NCBI RefSeq assembly: GCF_014779555.2 | Contig: NZ_CP094357.1 | Location: forward strand, 744,001-808,000 | DNA: 64,000 nucleotides | Reading direction: 5' to 3' | From: Lysobacter capsici | GTDB taxonomy: Bacteria > Pseudomonadota > Gammaproteobacteria > Xanthomonadales > Xanthomonadaceae | Shown here: piece after piece, positions 45,426 to 55,031 of the stretch | How the letters are laid out: each line of letters opens with the position of its first letter | How positions within the stretch are numbered: the first letter of the stretch is position 1 | The notes under the pieces: generated by a model | The model's database searches: none | The model's input: the letters and a program-made list of their open reading frames with translations, nothing else | What the model was told of the DNA's origin: nothing | Position numbers and translations under genes: made by a program

Positions 45426-45850
45426 AAATTACTCCTTTCGTGATGGTTGGTGCCCTTGTCGCGGGGTGCGGGGATCATGCGGCTTCCGGGCGGGGGAATA
45501 AGCAGGTATCGGTGCCGCAGGAAGTATCATTTTCCATGCCAGATTCCAGCGAGATAGAGGGATTGAAATCGATTGCGTTGGCAGGCGGAGGGCGGGAAGC
45601 TGTCCGATTGGCAGCGTGGTACATGAAATTCCCAAGTGGGCCGGATACATTCGAGTATTGGTCGGTTATTGCTGCCGAGAATGGTAACGATGTTGGGCAA
45701 TACAATGTTGGGATGCTGTATCTAAAGAAGCCATTGCCCGGTTATTGGGGGGCAAGAGCCAAATATTGGCTTGAACGATCCGCGAGGCAAGGAAATAAAA
45801 GTGCGCAGGCCGAACTTGAGCGGCTGGAGGCCGTATCGGGCCAGCGATAA
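45422..45850 (+). CDS. Lipoprotein with Sel1-like repeat, putative Rhs immunity protein
   Basis: Protein of 142 residues starting at GTG 45422, which overlaps the Rhs stop (GTGA). An AAGGAGGTGG ribosome site lies within the Rhs end. The first 16 residues form a lipoprotein signal with lipobox VAGC, so the protein is periplasmic or membrane-tethered. The rest is helical and contains a Sel1-type unit (AAENGNDVGQYNVGMLYL) and ARQGNKSAQAELE. Codon use is low-GC like the toxin tip. Position, overlap and compartment fit an immunity protein neutralising the Rhs tip outside the cytoplasm; this is inferred from context. Confidence 0.75.
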   Translation: MKITPFVMVGALVAGCGDHAASGRGNKQVSVPQEVSFSMPDSSEIEGLKSIALAGGGREAVRLAAWYMKFPSGPDTFEYWSVIAAENGNDVGQYNVGMLYLKKPLPGYWGARAKYWLERSARQGNKSAQAELERLEAVSGQR

Positions 45851-46326
45851 ATTACCGTGTTGTTAATTTTTACAATGAGTGCAACTGGGGTATTGATAAT
45901 ATTTGTGAAATTAATGGCGGCTATCGAATAGGGCTTAGGGCCTGGTCAGAAGAAAATGCCGTTGACGGCCGCACTGTAGGTGGGTTCGGCCGCGCAGCCC
46001 AACGGGCCGGCGGTGGCGAGGTTGAAGCTGCTCAGGTCGTTGCTGTAGCCGATGCTGCCGCTCACGGTGACGTTGGCTGGGTCCAGGCCGAAGCGGGCGT
46101 TCCGCAGTTGGACTTGCACAGCCACGTAGTCAATGAACTAGCTAATAGTGGTTGAGCCGCTATTCCTGCCGTGCCCCTTTGAGGGGTTATGGGTTCCAGG
46201 CGAGAGCAGCTAAGTAGCTAAGCGATTCTTTGCCCAATCAGCCCCCTCAATGCTGCTCCGCAGCAAAAACCCCAACACAATCAAACACAAACCCCCAACC
46301 CCGCCCAGGCAACTCCTCAGACCCGC
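45851..46326. other. Mixed-composition gap behind the Rhs module
   Basis: Starts AT-rich (45851-45940), contains a GC-rich gene fragment (45946-46137) and continues with low-complexity CCCCAAC-rich sequence to the efflux promoter. No complete gene. It looks like a scar region typical of Rhs loci where cassettes are exchanged. Confidence 0.6.
45946..46137 (-). pseudogene. 3' remnant of an exported or surface protein gene
   Basis: On the minus strand a 63-codon frame without a proper start (in-frame stop at 46138-46140) reads FIDYVAVQVQLRNARFG, then VTVSGSIGYSNDLSSFNLA and ends AAVNGIFF. High GC and typical codon use contrast with the AT-rich flanks. It looks like the C-terminus of a lost larger protein; family not recognised. 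Confidence 0.5.
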
Positions 46327-46368
46327 TTGACCTCGCCCATCCAAAAAAAGAGAATGATCGTTCATTCT
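46327..46368 (+). promoter_or_regulatory. Efflux operon promoter with overlapping palindromic operator
   Basis: A candidate -35 TTGACC (46327-46332), 17-bp spacer and -10 GAGAAT (46350-46355) lie 64 bp before the adaptor start. Over the -10 sits AGAATGA-TCGT-TCATTCT (46351-46368), 7-bp inverted arms with a 4-bp spacer, the usual form of an AcrR/TtgR-type operator. The likely repressor is the TetR protein encoded by the last gene of the operon. Confidence 0.72.
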
Positions 46369-46418
46369 ACGATGTGGCCGCGGTCTGTCTGACCGCAACA
46401 ACGACCTGAGGCTCCCCC

Positions 46419-47633
46419 ATGCCGTCGCGCAAGTCTATGTCCCGTAACGCTTTTTCCGGCGTGCCCGCTGCTATCTCCGTGGCTGTCCTGACCCTCGCCC
46501 TCGCGGCTTGCGGCAAGGGCGGCGATCAACAAGGCGGGCCTGGCGGCCCCGGCGGTCAGAAGGGCCAGGTCACCGTGGTGACCCTCAAGCCCGAGACCGT
46601 CACCCTGACCCGCGAGCTGCCGGGGCGCACCAGCGCGTCGCTGATCGCCGAGGTCCGGCCGCAGGTCAACGGCATCGTCGAGAAGCGCCTGTTCACCGAG
46701 GGCGGTCTGGTCAAGGCCGGGCAACCGCTGTATCAGCTCGACGACAAGACCTATGCCGCCGATCTGGAAACCGCCAAGGCGACCCTGGCGCGCGGCGAAG
46801 CGGCGTTGAATTCGGCGCGCTTGAATGCGCGGCGTTCGAGCGACCTGGTCAAGATCGACGCGGTCAGCAAGCAGGACGACGAAACCGCGGTCGCCACGCT
46901 CAAGCAAAGCCAGGCCGATGTGTCCTCGGGCCGCGCGGCGGTGCAGAGCGCCAGCGTGATTCTCGGCCGTGCGCGCATCACCTCGCCGATCAGTGGTCGT
47001 ATCGGTAAGTCGGCGGTGACGCAGGGCGCCTTGGTCACGGCCAATCAGGCCGATGCGCTGGCGGTGGTGCAGCAGCTCGATCCGGTGCATGTCGACATCA
47101 GCCAGTCCAGCGCTGAATTGCTCGCGCTGCGCAAGCAGATCGCGGCCGGCACCCTGACCGAAGCGGTCACGCCGGTGACGATCGTGCTCGAAGACGGCAG
47201 CAAGTACCCGCTCGAAGGCAAGCTCGCGTTCTCGGAAGTCACCGTCGACGAAGGCACCGGCAGCTTCCTGCTGCGCGTGGTGGTGCCCAACCCCGACAAC
47301 ATCCTGATGCCCGGCATGTACGTGCGCGCGCTGGTCGGCACCGGCGTGCGTCAGAACGCGCTGCTGGTTCCGCAGCAGGGCATTTCGCGCGATCCCAAGG
47401 GCGCGGCGACCGCGATGGTCGTCAACGCCAAGGGCGAAGTCGAGCCGCGCGAAGTGCAGGTCAGCCAGGCCATCGGCGACAAGTGGCTGGTCGAGGGCGG
47501 TCTGAAGGCCGGCGACAAGGTCATCGTCGAGGGCCTGCAGAAGATCGGCCCCGGCATGCCGGTCGACGCGACCGAGAAGGGCGCAGCGCCGGCCAAGCCG
47601 GCCGCGGCCCCCGCCGCCGCGCCGAAGCAGTAA
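46419..47633 (+). CDS. RND efflux periplasmic adaptor (AcrA/SmeD-like) lipoprotein
   Basis: Membrane-fusion subunit of a tripartite multidrug pump, 404 residues. Lipoprotein signal ending LAACG near residue 31, then the barrel-sandwich/lipoyl region (RTSASLIAEVRPQVNGIVEKR and ARITSPISGRIGKSAVTQGA), an alpha-hairpin between, beta-barrel and membrane-proximal domain, and an Ala/Pro-rich tail. GAGG lies upstream of ATG 46419. First gene of a four-gene operon; the pump gene starts 12 bp later. By homology it links the inner-membrane pump to the outer-membrane channel. Confidence 0.95.
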   Translation: MPSRKSMSRNAFSGVPAAISVAVLTLALAACGKGGDQQGGPGGPGGQKGQVTVVTLKPETVTLTRELPGRTSASLIAEVRPQVNGIVEKRLFTEGGLVKAGQPLYQLDDKTYAADLETAKATLARGEAALNSARLNARRSSDLVKIDAVSKQDDETAVATLKQSQADVSSGRAAVQSASVILGRARITSPISGRIGKSAVTQGALVTANQADALAVVQQLDPVHVDISQSSAELLALRKQIAAGTLTEAVTPVTIVLEDGSKYPLEGKLAFSEVTVDEGTGSFLLRVVVPNPDNILMPGMYVRALVGTGVRQNALLVPQQGISRDPKGAATAMVVNAKGEVEPREVQVSQAIGDKWLVEGGLKAGDKVIVEGLQKIGPGMPVDATEKGAAPAKPAAAPAAAPKQ

Positions 47634-47645
47634 TCGGAGAAATTC

Positions 47646-50600
47646 ATGGCACGGTTCTTTATCGATCGCCCGATCTTTGCCTGGGTCCTGGCGATCATCA
47701 TCATGCTCGGTGGCGCGATCGCGATCACCCAGCTGCCGATCTCGCAGTACCCGACCATCGCGCCGCCGACCGTATCGGTGAACGCGTCCTACCCCGGCGC
47801 TTCCGCGAAAGCCGTCGAAAACTCGGTGACCCAGATCATCGAGCAGAACATGAAGGGCATCGACGGCCTGCTGTACATGTCGGCGACCAGCTCGTCCGAC
47901 GGTCAGTCCGGCGTCACCCTGACGTTTGAAAGCGGCACCGACCCCGACATCGCCCAGGTCCAGGTGCAGAACAAACTGCAGCTGGCGACGCCGTTGCTGC
48001 CGCAGATCGTGCAGCAGCAGGGCGTGAGCGTGTCGAAGGCCAACTCGGCGTTCCTGCAGGTCATCGGCTTCGTGTCCGAGGACGGCAGCATGACCGGCGC
48101 CGATATCGCCGACTATGTGGCCGCGAATCTGGTCGATCCGCTCGCCCGCGTCGACGGCGTCGGCAGCACTCAGCTGTTCGGTACCAAGTACGCGATGCGG
48201 ATCTGGCTCGACCCGGACAAGCTCAACACCTACAAGCTGACCCCGACCGACATCATCAACGCCCTGCGCGCGCAGAACGCGCAGGTCGCGGTCGGCCAGC
48301 TCGGCGGCACCCCGTCGGTAAAGGGCCAGCAGCTCAACGCGACCATCACCGCGCAGGATCGCCTGCAGACCGCCGATCAGTTCAAGAACATCGTCGTGCG
48401 CGCCAATGCCAGCGGCGCGATCCTGAAGCTGTCCGACGTGGCCCGCGTTGAACTGGGCCAGGAGGACTACACCACCATCGCCCGCTTCAACGGCAAGCCC
48501 GCGACCGGTATCGCGATCTCGCTGGCGACCGGCGCCAACGCGCTGGCCACCGCGCAGGCGGTGCAGGCCGAACTCGAGCAGCTCAAGCCTTCGTTCCCGA
48601 AGGGCCTCAAGGCGGTGACGCCGTTCGACACCACGCCGTTCGTGCGCGTGGCGATCGAGGAAGTGATCAAGACCCTGCTCGAAGCGATCGTGCTGGTGTT
48701 CCTGGTGATGTACCTGTTCCTGCAGAACTTCCGCGCCACCCTGATCCCGACGATCGCGGTGCCGGTGGTGTTGCTGGGCACGTTCGGCCTGCTCGCGCTG
48801 TTCGGTTACTCGGTCAACATGCTGACCATGTTCGCGGTGGTGCTGGCGATCGGCCTGCTGGTCGACGACGCCATCGTCGTGGTCGAAAACGTCGAACGCG
48901 TGATGAGCGAAGAAGGGCTGTCGCCGGTCGAGGCCACGCGCAAGTCGATGGACCAGATCACCGGCGCGCTGGTCGGCATCGGCCTGGTGCTGTCGGCGGT
49001 GTTCGTGCCGATGGCCTTCCTCGGCGGCGCGACCGGCGTGATCTACCGCCAGTTCTCGGTCACCATCGTCTCGGCCATGGCGCTGTCGGTGCTGGTCGCG
49101 ATCGTGCTGACCCCGGCGCTGTGCGCGACCATGCTCAAGCCGATCGAGAAGGGCCACCACGCGTCCGACAAGGGCTTCTTCGGCTGGTTCAACGACAAGT
49201 TCGACCGCGGCAACACGAAGTACCAGGGCGTGGTGCGCGGCATCGTCACCCGCGCCGGTCGCTTCATGATCGTGTTCGCGGCGATGGCGGCGTTGATGGC
49301 GGTGCTGTTCCTGCGTCTGCCGTCCTCGTTCCTGCCGCAGGAAGATCAAGGCTTTCTGTTCACCATCGTGCAGGCGCCGGTCGGCGCGACCCAGGAACGC
49401 ACCGGCGAAGTGCTCAAGAAGGTCGAAGACCAGTTCCTCTCCGACAAGGCGGTGGATTCGCTGTTCACCGTGCAGGGCTTCAGCTTCGCCGGTAACGGCC
49501 AGAACGCGGGCATGGCGTTCTCGCAGCTCAAGCCGTGGGAAGAGCGCGCCACCACCTGGGGCGATCGCTGGCGCTGGATCAGCAGCTTCGGCAAGACCCC
49601 GATGCCCGACAACAGCGTCAACGGCGTCGTCGGCCGGGCGATGGGCAGCTTCATGCAGATCAAGGATGCGTTCGTGTTCGCGCTGGCGCCGCCGGCGGTG
49701 TTCGAACTGGGCAACTCCAACGGCTTCGTGTTCTATCTCAAGGACAACGCCGGGCTCGGTCACGATGCCCTGGTCGCCGCGCGCAACCAGTTCCTCGGCA
49801 TGGCCGGCAAGAACGAGTCCATGCAGAACGTTCGTCCCAACGGCATGGAGGACACGCCGCAGTTCCGCGTCGACGTCGACAATCAGAAGGCTTCGGCACT
49901 GGGCCTGAGCATCGCCGACATCAACTCGACCCTGCAGGCGGCCTGGGGCGGCCAGTACATCGACGACTTCGTCGATCGCGGCCGGGTCAAGCGCGTCTAC
50001 ATCCAGGCCGATGCGCCGTTCCGCATGGCGCCGACCGATTTCAATCGCTGGTACGTGCGCAACGACAAGGGCGAGATGGTGCCGTTCTCGGCGTTCGCCA
50101 CCACCCGTTGGGAATTCGGTTCGCCGCGTCTTGAGCGTTACAACGGCGTCTCGGCGCTGGAAATCAACGGCGAAGCCAAGCCGGGCGTGAGCTCGGGCCA
50201 GGCCATGGCCGAAGTCGAGAAACTGGTGGCGCAGTTGCCGCCGGGCATCGGTCTGGAATGGACGGGCCTGTCGTATCAGGAACGCCAGGCCGGCGCGCAG
50301 ACGCCGCTGCTGTACACCTTGTCGCTGCTGATCGTGTTCCTGTGTCTGGCGGCGATGTACGAAAGCTGGGCGATCCCGACCTCGGTGCTGCTGATCGCGC
50401 CGATGGGCATCCTCGGCACGGTGTTGGCGACGTGGATGCGCGGCATGGAGCGCGACGTGTACTTCCAGGTGGCGATGCTCACGACCGTGGGTCTATCGAG
50501 TAAAAACGCCATCCTGATCGTCGAGTTCGCCAAGGAGAACCTGGAAAAGGGCATGAACCTGATCGACGGCACATTGGCCGCGGTACGCGACCGCCTGCGC

Positions 50601-50840
50601 CCGATCATCATGACCTCGCTGGCCTTCGGTCTGGGCGTGTTGCCGCTGGCGCTGGCGAGCGGCGCGGGTTCCGGCGCGCAGCGCGCGATCGGTACCGGCG
50701 TGCTCGGCGGCATGGTCGTGGGTACCTTCCTGGGTATCTTCTTCGTCCCGCTGTTCTTCGTGGTCGTGGAGAAAGTGTTCGTCAGGAAAAAGCACGCGCC
50801 CTCGCAGCAGGGTTCGGCAGGAGCGCAGAGCCATGAGTAA
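47646..50840 (+). CDS. RND multidrug efflux permease (AcrB/SmeE-like)
   Basis: Inner-membrane proton/drug antiporter of 1064 residues, the full HAE1 length. Starts [20 protein letters not shown]; proton-relay segment [22 protein letters not shown] in TM4 is intact, as are TISAQDR-like docking strands and [16 protein letters not shown] in the second half. Two large periplasmic loops and twelve membrane helices are in the expected order. GGAGA precedes the ATG. Its end overlaps the channel gene by 8 bp. Substrates cannot be told; homologues export antibiotics, dyes and solvents. Confidence 0.96.
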   Translation: MARFFIDRPIFAWVLAIIIMLGGAIAITQLPISQYPTIAPPTVSVNASYPGASAKAVENSVTQIIEQNMKGIDGLLYMSATSSSDGQSGVTLTFESGTDPDIAQVQVQNKLQLATPLLPQIVQQQGVSVSKANSAFLQVIGFVSEDGSMTGADIADYVAANLVDPLARVDGVGSTQLFGTKYAMRIWLDPDKLNTYKLTPTDIINALRAQNAQVAVGQLGGTPSVKGQQLNATITAQDRLQTADQFKNIVVRANASGAILKLSDVARVELGQEDYTTIARFNGKPATGIAISLATGANALATAQAVQAELEQLKPSFPKGLKAVTPFDTTPFVRVAIEEVIKTLLEAIVLVFLVMYLFLQNFRATLIPTIAVPVVLLGTFGLLALFGYSVNMLTMFAVVLAIGLLVDDAIVVVENVERVMSEEGLSPVEATRKSMDQITGALVGIGLVLSAVFVPMAFLGGATGVIYRQFSVTIVSAMALSVLVAIVLTPALCATMLKPIEKGHHASDKGFFGWFNDKFDRGNTKYQGVVRGIVTRAGRFMIVFAAMAALMAVLFLRLPSSFLPQEDQGFLFTIVQAPVGATQERTGEVLKKVEDQFLSDKAVDSLFTVQGFSFAGNGQNAGMAFSQLKPWEERATTWGDRWRWISSFGKTPMPDNSVNGVVGRAMGSFMQIKDAFVFALAPPAVFELGNSNGFVFYLKDNAGLGHDALVAARNQFLGMAGKNESMQNVRPNGMEDTPQFRVDVDNQKASALGLSIADINSTLQAAWGGQYIDDFVDRGRVKRVYIQADAPFRMAPTDFNRWYVRNDKGEMVPFSAFATTRWEFGSPRLERYNGVSALEINGEAKPGVSSGQAMAEVEKLVAQLPPGIGLEWTGLSYQERQAGAQTPLLYTLSLLIVFLCLAAMYESWAIPTSVLLIAPMGILGTVLATWMRGMERDVYFQVAMLTTVGLSSKNAILIVEFAKENLEKGMNLIDGTLAAVRDRLRPIIMTSLAFGLGVLPLALASGAGSGAQRAIGTGVLGGMVVGTFLGIFFVPLFFVVVEKVFVRKKHAPSQQGSAGAQSHE

Positions 50841-52272
50841 GTTTTCGATTCACGCCCTGGCGCTGGCGATCACGCTGGCGACCACCGGTTGCCTGAGCCT
50901 GGCGCCGAAGGTGCCGGCCGCGGACGCGGCGATTCCGGGCGAGTGGCCGTTGCCGCCGACCACCCAGGCATTCACCGGCGCCACGCCGGCGGCGGACGGC
51001 TCGCAGCCGGCTGTGGCCGGCACGGTCGCCGACATCGGCTGGCGCGATTTCTTCGCCGACCAGAACCTGGAAACGCTGATCGGCCGCGCGCTGGAGAACA
51101 ACCGCGATCTGCGCGTGGCAGTGCTCAACGTCGAGAAGGCGCGCGCGCAGTACCGCATCCAGCGCGCGGACCGCGTTCCGGGTGTCAGCGCGATCGGCCA
51201 GTTGCAGCGCAGCGGCGGCGACAATCAGCCGGTCACCGACGCCTACACCGCCGGTCTGGGCATCACCAACTTCGAACTGGATCTGTTCGGTCGCGTGCGT
51301 AGCCTCAGCCAGTCGGCGTTGCAGCGTTACTTCGCCGAAGAAGAAGCGCGTCGCAGCGCGCAGCTGAGCCTGATCGGCGAGGTCGCCAACGCGTACCTCA
51401 CCCTGGCCGCCGATCGCGAACTGCTGTCGGTGTCGGAAGCGACCTTGAAGAATCAGCAGTCGGCCTACGACCTGACCGAAAAGCGTCGCGAGCTCGGCGC
51501 GGTTTCGGGCCTGGAAGTGAGCCAGGCGCGGACCCAGGTCGAGCAGGCGCGCGCCGATGCGGCGCGTTATGCCGGGCAGGTGGCGCAGGACATCAACGCG
51601 CTCAATCTGCTGGTCGGCGAACCGGTCGATCCGTCGCTGTTGCCGCAACGGCTGACCGACGAAGTCAGCGGCGTCGGCGCATTGCCGTCCGGCTTGCCGT
51701 CGGAAGTGCTGCTGCGTCGTCCCGACGTGCTGCAGGCCGAGCACAACCTGCTCGCGGCCAACGCCAACATCGGCGCCGCGCGCGCCGCGTTCTTCCCGTC
51801 GATCAGCCTGACCGGTCTGTTCGGCAGCGCCAGCACCGAACTGTCGGGCCTGTTCGATTCGAACACGCGCGCCTGGTCGGTCAACCCGGTGATCAATATC
51901 CCGATCTTCCAGGGCGGCAAGCTGCGCGCGGGCCTGGCCTCGGCCAAGGCCGATCAGAAGATCGCGTTGGCGCAGTACGAGAAGGCGATCCAGTCGGGTT
52001 TCCGCGATGTCGCCGATGCCCTGGCGCTGACCAAGACCCTGGCCGAACAACGCCAGGCACAGGAAGCGCTGGTCGAAGCGGCCTCGCGCGCCGACCAGCT
52101 GTCGACCGCGCGTTACAAGGCCGGCCGCGACAGCTACCTCAATCAGCTCGATGCGCAGCGCACGCTGTACGGCGCGCAGCAGGGCCTGGTGACCACGCGC
52201 CTGAGCGAGCAGACCAATCGGGTGACGCTCTACAAAGTCCTTGGAGGTGGCTGGAACGAGCGCAGCCAATGA
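50833..52272 (+). CDS. Outer-membrane efflux channel lipoprotein (OprM/SmeF-like)
   Basis: TolC-family channel of 479 residues with lipoprotein signal (TTGCLSL, C18). Two structural repeats typical of OprM are visible, each with the long helical tunnel segments, e.g. [20 protein letters not shown] then [27 protein letters not shown]-type and the closing [23 protein letters not shown] 50833 lies inside the end of the pump gene with GGAG upstream. Overlaps the TetR gene by 4 nt. Completes the tripartite pump. Confidence 0.95.
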   Translation: MSKFSIHALALAITLATTGCLSLAPKVPAADAAIPGEWPLPPTTQAFTGATPAADGSQPAVAGTVADIGWRDFFADQNLETLIGRALENNRDLRVAVLNVEKARAQYRIQRADRVPGVSAIGQLQRSGGDNQPVTDAYTAGLGITNFELDLFGRVRSLSQSALQRYFAEEEARRSAQLSLIGEVANAYLTLAADRELLSVSEATLKNQQSAYDLTEKRRELGAVSGLEVSQARTQVEQARADAARYAGQVAQDINALNLLVGEPVDPSLLPQRLTDEVSGVGALPSGLPSEVLLRRPDVLQAEHNLLAANANIGAARAAFFPSISLTGLFGSASTELSGLFDSNTRAWSVNPVINIPIFQGGKLRAGLASAKADQKIALAQYEKAIQSGFRDVADALALTKTLAEQRQAQEALVEAASRADQLSTARYKAGRDSYLNQLDAQRTLYGAQQGLVTTRLSEQTNRVTLYKVLGGGWNERSQ

Positions 52273-52889
52273 GCACCGCGGGCAAGCCCACCGCCAAGGC
52301 CGAGGCGCGCGCGCAGGCTCAGCGCGAGCGCATCCTGGTCGCGGCGCAGAAATGCTTCGTCGTGCATGGCTTTCATGCCGCGAGCATGGCCAACATCGCC
52401 GATACGGCCGGCATGAGCGCCGGCCTGATCTACCGCTATTTCAAGGGTAAGAACGACATCATCCTGGCCATCATCGAGCGCCAGCTCGAAGAGGCCCGGG
52501 CCGATGTGGCCAAGCTGCACGCGACCAGCGATCTGGTCGCGGGCATCGCCGAAGTGTTCCAGCAATGGCAGGCGAACGATCCCAACATCACCAGCGCGGC
52601 CTTGTTCCTGGAACTGACCGCCGAGGCCACGCGCGATCCAGAAATCGCCGCGGCCACGCACGCGTCCGACAAGGTATTCCGCGCCGATCTGGCGGCCTGG
52701 TTCGAGCGCAGTTCCAAGGACGGCGGTCTGGGCGTGCCGAAGCAGGAAGTCGACACCCGCGTGCTGATGCTGCAATGCCTGATCGAAGGGCTCGCGATGC
52801 GCGCGATCTCGCAGCCGGACTTGAGCGTGGCGCAGGTGAAGACGGCGCTGGAACGGTTTCTGCCGAGTCTGTTGTCGGCTCAGGTTTGA
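52269..52889 (+). CDS. TetR/AcrR-family repressor
   Basis: DNA-binding regulator of 206 residues. N-terminal helix-turn-helix around 20-65: ERILVAAQKCFVVHGFHAAS, then MANIADTAGMSAGLIYRYF and KGKNDIILAI; a C-terminal ligand domain follows. ATG 52269 overlaps the channel stop (ATGA), so it is translated with the pump. Having the repressor last in the operon, not divergent as in acrR or smeT, gives a direct negative feedback loop if it binds the palindrome at 46351-46368. A 20-copy heptamer array starts 6 bp after its stop. Confidence 0.92.
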   Translation: MSTAGKPTAKAEARAQAQRERILVAAQKCFVVHGFHAASMANIADTAGMSAGLIYRYFKGKNDIILAIIERQLEEARADVAKLHATSDLVAGIAEVFQQWQANDPNITSAALFLELTAEATRDPEIAAATHASDKVFRADLAAWFERSSKDGGLGVPKQEVDTRVLMLQCLIEGLAMRAISQPDLSVAQVKTALERFLPSLLSAQV

Positions 52890-52894
52890 GGCGC

Positions 52895-53034
52895 GGGAAT
52901 CGGGAATCGGGAATCGGGAATCGGGAATCGGGAATCGGGAATCGGGAATCGGGAATCGGGAATCGGGAATCGGGAATCGGGAATCGGGAATCGGGAATCG
53001 GGAATCGGGAATCGGGAATCGGGAATCGGGAATC
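52895..53034. repeat. Heptamer tandem array, 20 perfect copies of GGGAATC
   Basis: 140 bp of uninterrupted GGGAATC units, ending in GG then GTTTT-type sequence. All copies are identical, which implies recent expansion by slippage. Any open frame through it (GNRESGI periods) is repeat translation. Confidence 0.97.
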
Positions 53035-53067
53035 GGTTTTAGATTCGCTGCGAGGTAAAAGTTCACG

Positions 53068-53094
53068 AAAAAGGCCGCCTTGCGCGGCCTTTTT
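53068..53094. terminator. Bidirectional Rho-independent terminator
   Basis: Eleven-base-pair stem AAAAAGGCCGC/GCGGCCTTTTT with loop CTTGC. It serves the efflux operon on the plus strand and, with its A tract, the MocR gene ending at 53281 on the minus strand. Confidence 0.88.
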
Positions 53095-53280
53095 GCTGCG
53101 TGCGACTTCGCTCCAATCGTCGCGGCCTTTGCTGTTGCCCCCTTTGACAAAGGGGGCGAACGGCCGCGAAGCGGACGTGGGGGATTTGCTTTTGCTTTCG
53201 TCATCCCGCGAAGACGAAAGCCTCGCGATTCACATCCGAACCGACGCGCGAACCGCCGAATCGCGCCACCGCCATCGCTA

Positions 53281-54702
53281 TCAACCCTGCAACCGCTTGG
53301 CCACCTCACCCACCGTGCGCAGCGCCGACTCGGTCGTCTTGTCCCACACATGCCCGCAGCCCAGGCGCACGTGATGGGTGTAGTCGCCGCGGTTGGAGAA
53401 CAGATGCCCCGGCAGAATGCCCACGCCCTTTGCCAGCGCGGCCTCGAACAAGGCCTGCCCATCGATCTCGGGCGGCAGTTCGACCCACAGGGTCATGCCG
53501 CCGGCAGGTTCCGACACGCAACTGCCCTCGGGCCAGTGATCGAGCACCGCCTGCCTATAGGCCTGCGCGTTGCCCGCCAGCGCGCGACGCAGCCGGCGCA
53601 AACCGCGCTCGATGTCGTGGCGGGCGAAGAAATCGATCAAGGCCATCTGCGGCAAGGTCGCTGTGGCCACGGTCGAAAAACTCTTGGTGCGAAGTAACTC
53701 CGAACGCCGTCGTCCGCCGAGCATCCAGCCCACCCGCAGGCCCGGTGCCAGCGTTTTGGAATACGAACTGCAGGTGACCACGTGCTCGCCGTCGTCGTAA
53801 CGGCGCAGCGGCGGCGGACGCTCGCCCGAATACGCCAGTTCGCCGTACAGGTCGTCTTCGATCACCACCGTGCCGTGCGCGGCGCAGGCGGCGACGATTT
53901 CGCGCTTGGCCTCGTCGCCGGTCAGGCTGCCGAGCGGGTTGTTGAAGCTCGGCACCAGCAAGGCCGCGCGCACCGCGTGGCGTTCGAGCAATTCGCGCAG
54001 CTGCGCCGGGTCGATGCCACGGCCGGGGTGGTTCGGCAGTTCCAGCACGCGCAGGCCGTGCGCGGCCACCGCTTGCAGCAGGCCGTGATAGGTCGGCGTT
54101 TCCAGGATCACGATGTCGCCCGGGCGGGTCACGGTGCGCAGGGTCAGGCTGATCGCTTCCATCGCGCCAGCGGTGATGATGACTTCGTCCGGATCGATCT
54201 CGGCGCCGCATTGCGCGTAGCGCTCGGCGATGCGTTCGCGCAGTTGCGGTAAACCTTGCGGAACGGTGTAGCTGAGCGCGGTTTGCGGATCGCGGCGCAT
54301 CGCGCGCGCGACCGAGGCGGCCAGCGCGGCGGTCGGCAGCAGCGAGGAGGCCGGGGTCGCGGTGTGCAGCGGGACCAGGTCGCGTCGCGACTGCACGTCG
54401 AGCACGCCGAGCAACGCCGGATTACGCACCGGCATCGGCGTGCGCGACAGGTGACGCGCGCGCGATCCGCGCGACGGCGCGGTCGGCGCGGCGCGCACGT
54501 AATAGCCCGAACGCGGTCGCGCCTCGATCAGGCCTTCGCGTTCGAGTTGCTGATAGGCCTCGACCGCGGTCGCCAGACTGATGCGTTGATCGCGCCCGAG
54601 CCGGCGCAGCGAGGGCAGGCGCTCGCCCGCGCGCAGCACGCCGCGCTGGATCTGGCGGCGCATGCGATCGGCGAGGCGTTCGTAGAGCAGGTCGTGGGTC
54701 AT
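53281..54702 (-). CDS. MocR/PdxR-type GntR regulator with aminotransferase domain
   Basis: Protein of 473 residues: GntR winged helix at 1-75 (YERLADRMRRQIQRGVLRAG, then LPSLRRLGRDQRISLATAVEAY), linker, and a fold-type I PLP domain from about 110 on. The PLP lysine lies in SSYSKTLAPGLRVGW and the cofactor Asp/Tyr region in VVIEDDLYGEL. Such proteins regulate the divergent neighbour in response to an amino acid or vitamin B6 compound. ATG 54702 begins the winged-helix domain. The divergent gene encodes an EamA exporter, and two direct repeats lie in between. Confidence 0.93.
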   Translation of the reverse strand: MTHDLLYERLADRMRRQIQRGVLRAGERLPSLRRLGRDQRISLATAVEAYQQLEREGLIEARPRSGYYVRAAPTAPSRGSRARHLSRTPMPVRNPALLGVLDVQSRRDLVPLHTATPASSLLPTAALAASVARAMRRDPQTALSYTVPQGLPQLRERIAERYAQCGAEIDPDEVIITAGAMEAISLTLRTVTRPGDIVILETPTYHGLLQAVAAHGLRVLELPNHPGRGIDPAQLRELLERHAVRAALLVPSFNNPLGSLTGDEAKREIVAACAAHGTVVIEDDLYGELAYSGERPPPLRRYDDGEHVVTCSSYSKTLAPGLRVGWMLGGRRRSELLRTKSFSTVATATLPQMALIDFFARHDIERGLRRLRRALAGNAQAYRQAVLDHWPEGSCVSEPAGGMTLWVELPPEIDGQALFEAALAKGVGILPGHLFSNRGDYTHHVRLGCGHVWDKTTESALRTVGEVAKRLQG

Positions 54703-54743
54703 GGCGTGTTCCGGTGGTGGCGATGCAACACGAGCGATGGAAA

Positions 54744-54903
54744 GCCCCTCTCCCGCGTGCGGGAGAGGGGTTAAGGTGAGGGGCCCGGCGCAGCGGCGTA
54801 ACTGCAATCCGAGTCAGCGCTTCACACACTGCGATAAGCGATGCCGGATCGACCTCGGCCTTGCTGCCCTCACCCTAGCCCTCTCCCGCACGCGGGAGAG
54901 GGG
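54744..54903. repeat. Composite inverted repeat (paired CCCTCTCCCG palindromes)
   Basis: Second full copy of the element at 1391: hairpin CCCCTCTCCCGC-GT-GCGGGAGAGGGG (54745-54770) and an inverted partner (54879-54902) about 110 bp away, joined by GGTGAGG/CCCTCACC ends. It sits in the divergent MocR-EamA region. Confidence 0.85.
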
Positions 54904-54928
54904 ACTGTGCGGCGGCTGGGGAATGAAA

Positions 54929-54970
54929 CTGTACCGGTCAAAATCCATCCTAACTGAATCTGTATCGGTC
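54929..54970. promoter_or_regulatory. Two direct repeats, probable MocR binding sites
   Basis: CTGTACCGGTC (54929-54939) and CTGTATCGGTC (54960-54970) are direct repeats, 10 of 11 bases identical, 31 bp apart (three helical turns). They lie 62-103 bp before the EamA start. MocR regulators are known to bind direct repeats near divergent target genes, so this is the expected operator. Confidence 0.72.
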
Positions 54971-55031
54971 CGCGGCAGGCCCCTAACCTGAGCTTCCCAC
55001 TTCCCGCGAAGCGTCCCGCGCTTCGACCGCC

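Noticed and set aside
46362-49763. 1133-residue open frame on the minus strand
   Set aside because: Antisense shadow of the efflux adaptor and pump genes; composition (long His/Arg/Asp-rich) is typical of reverse-frame translation in high-GC DNA.
52895-53034. Possible CRISPR array
   Set aside because: Repeat unit is 7 bp with no spacers; simple tandem repeat.
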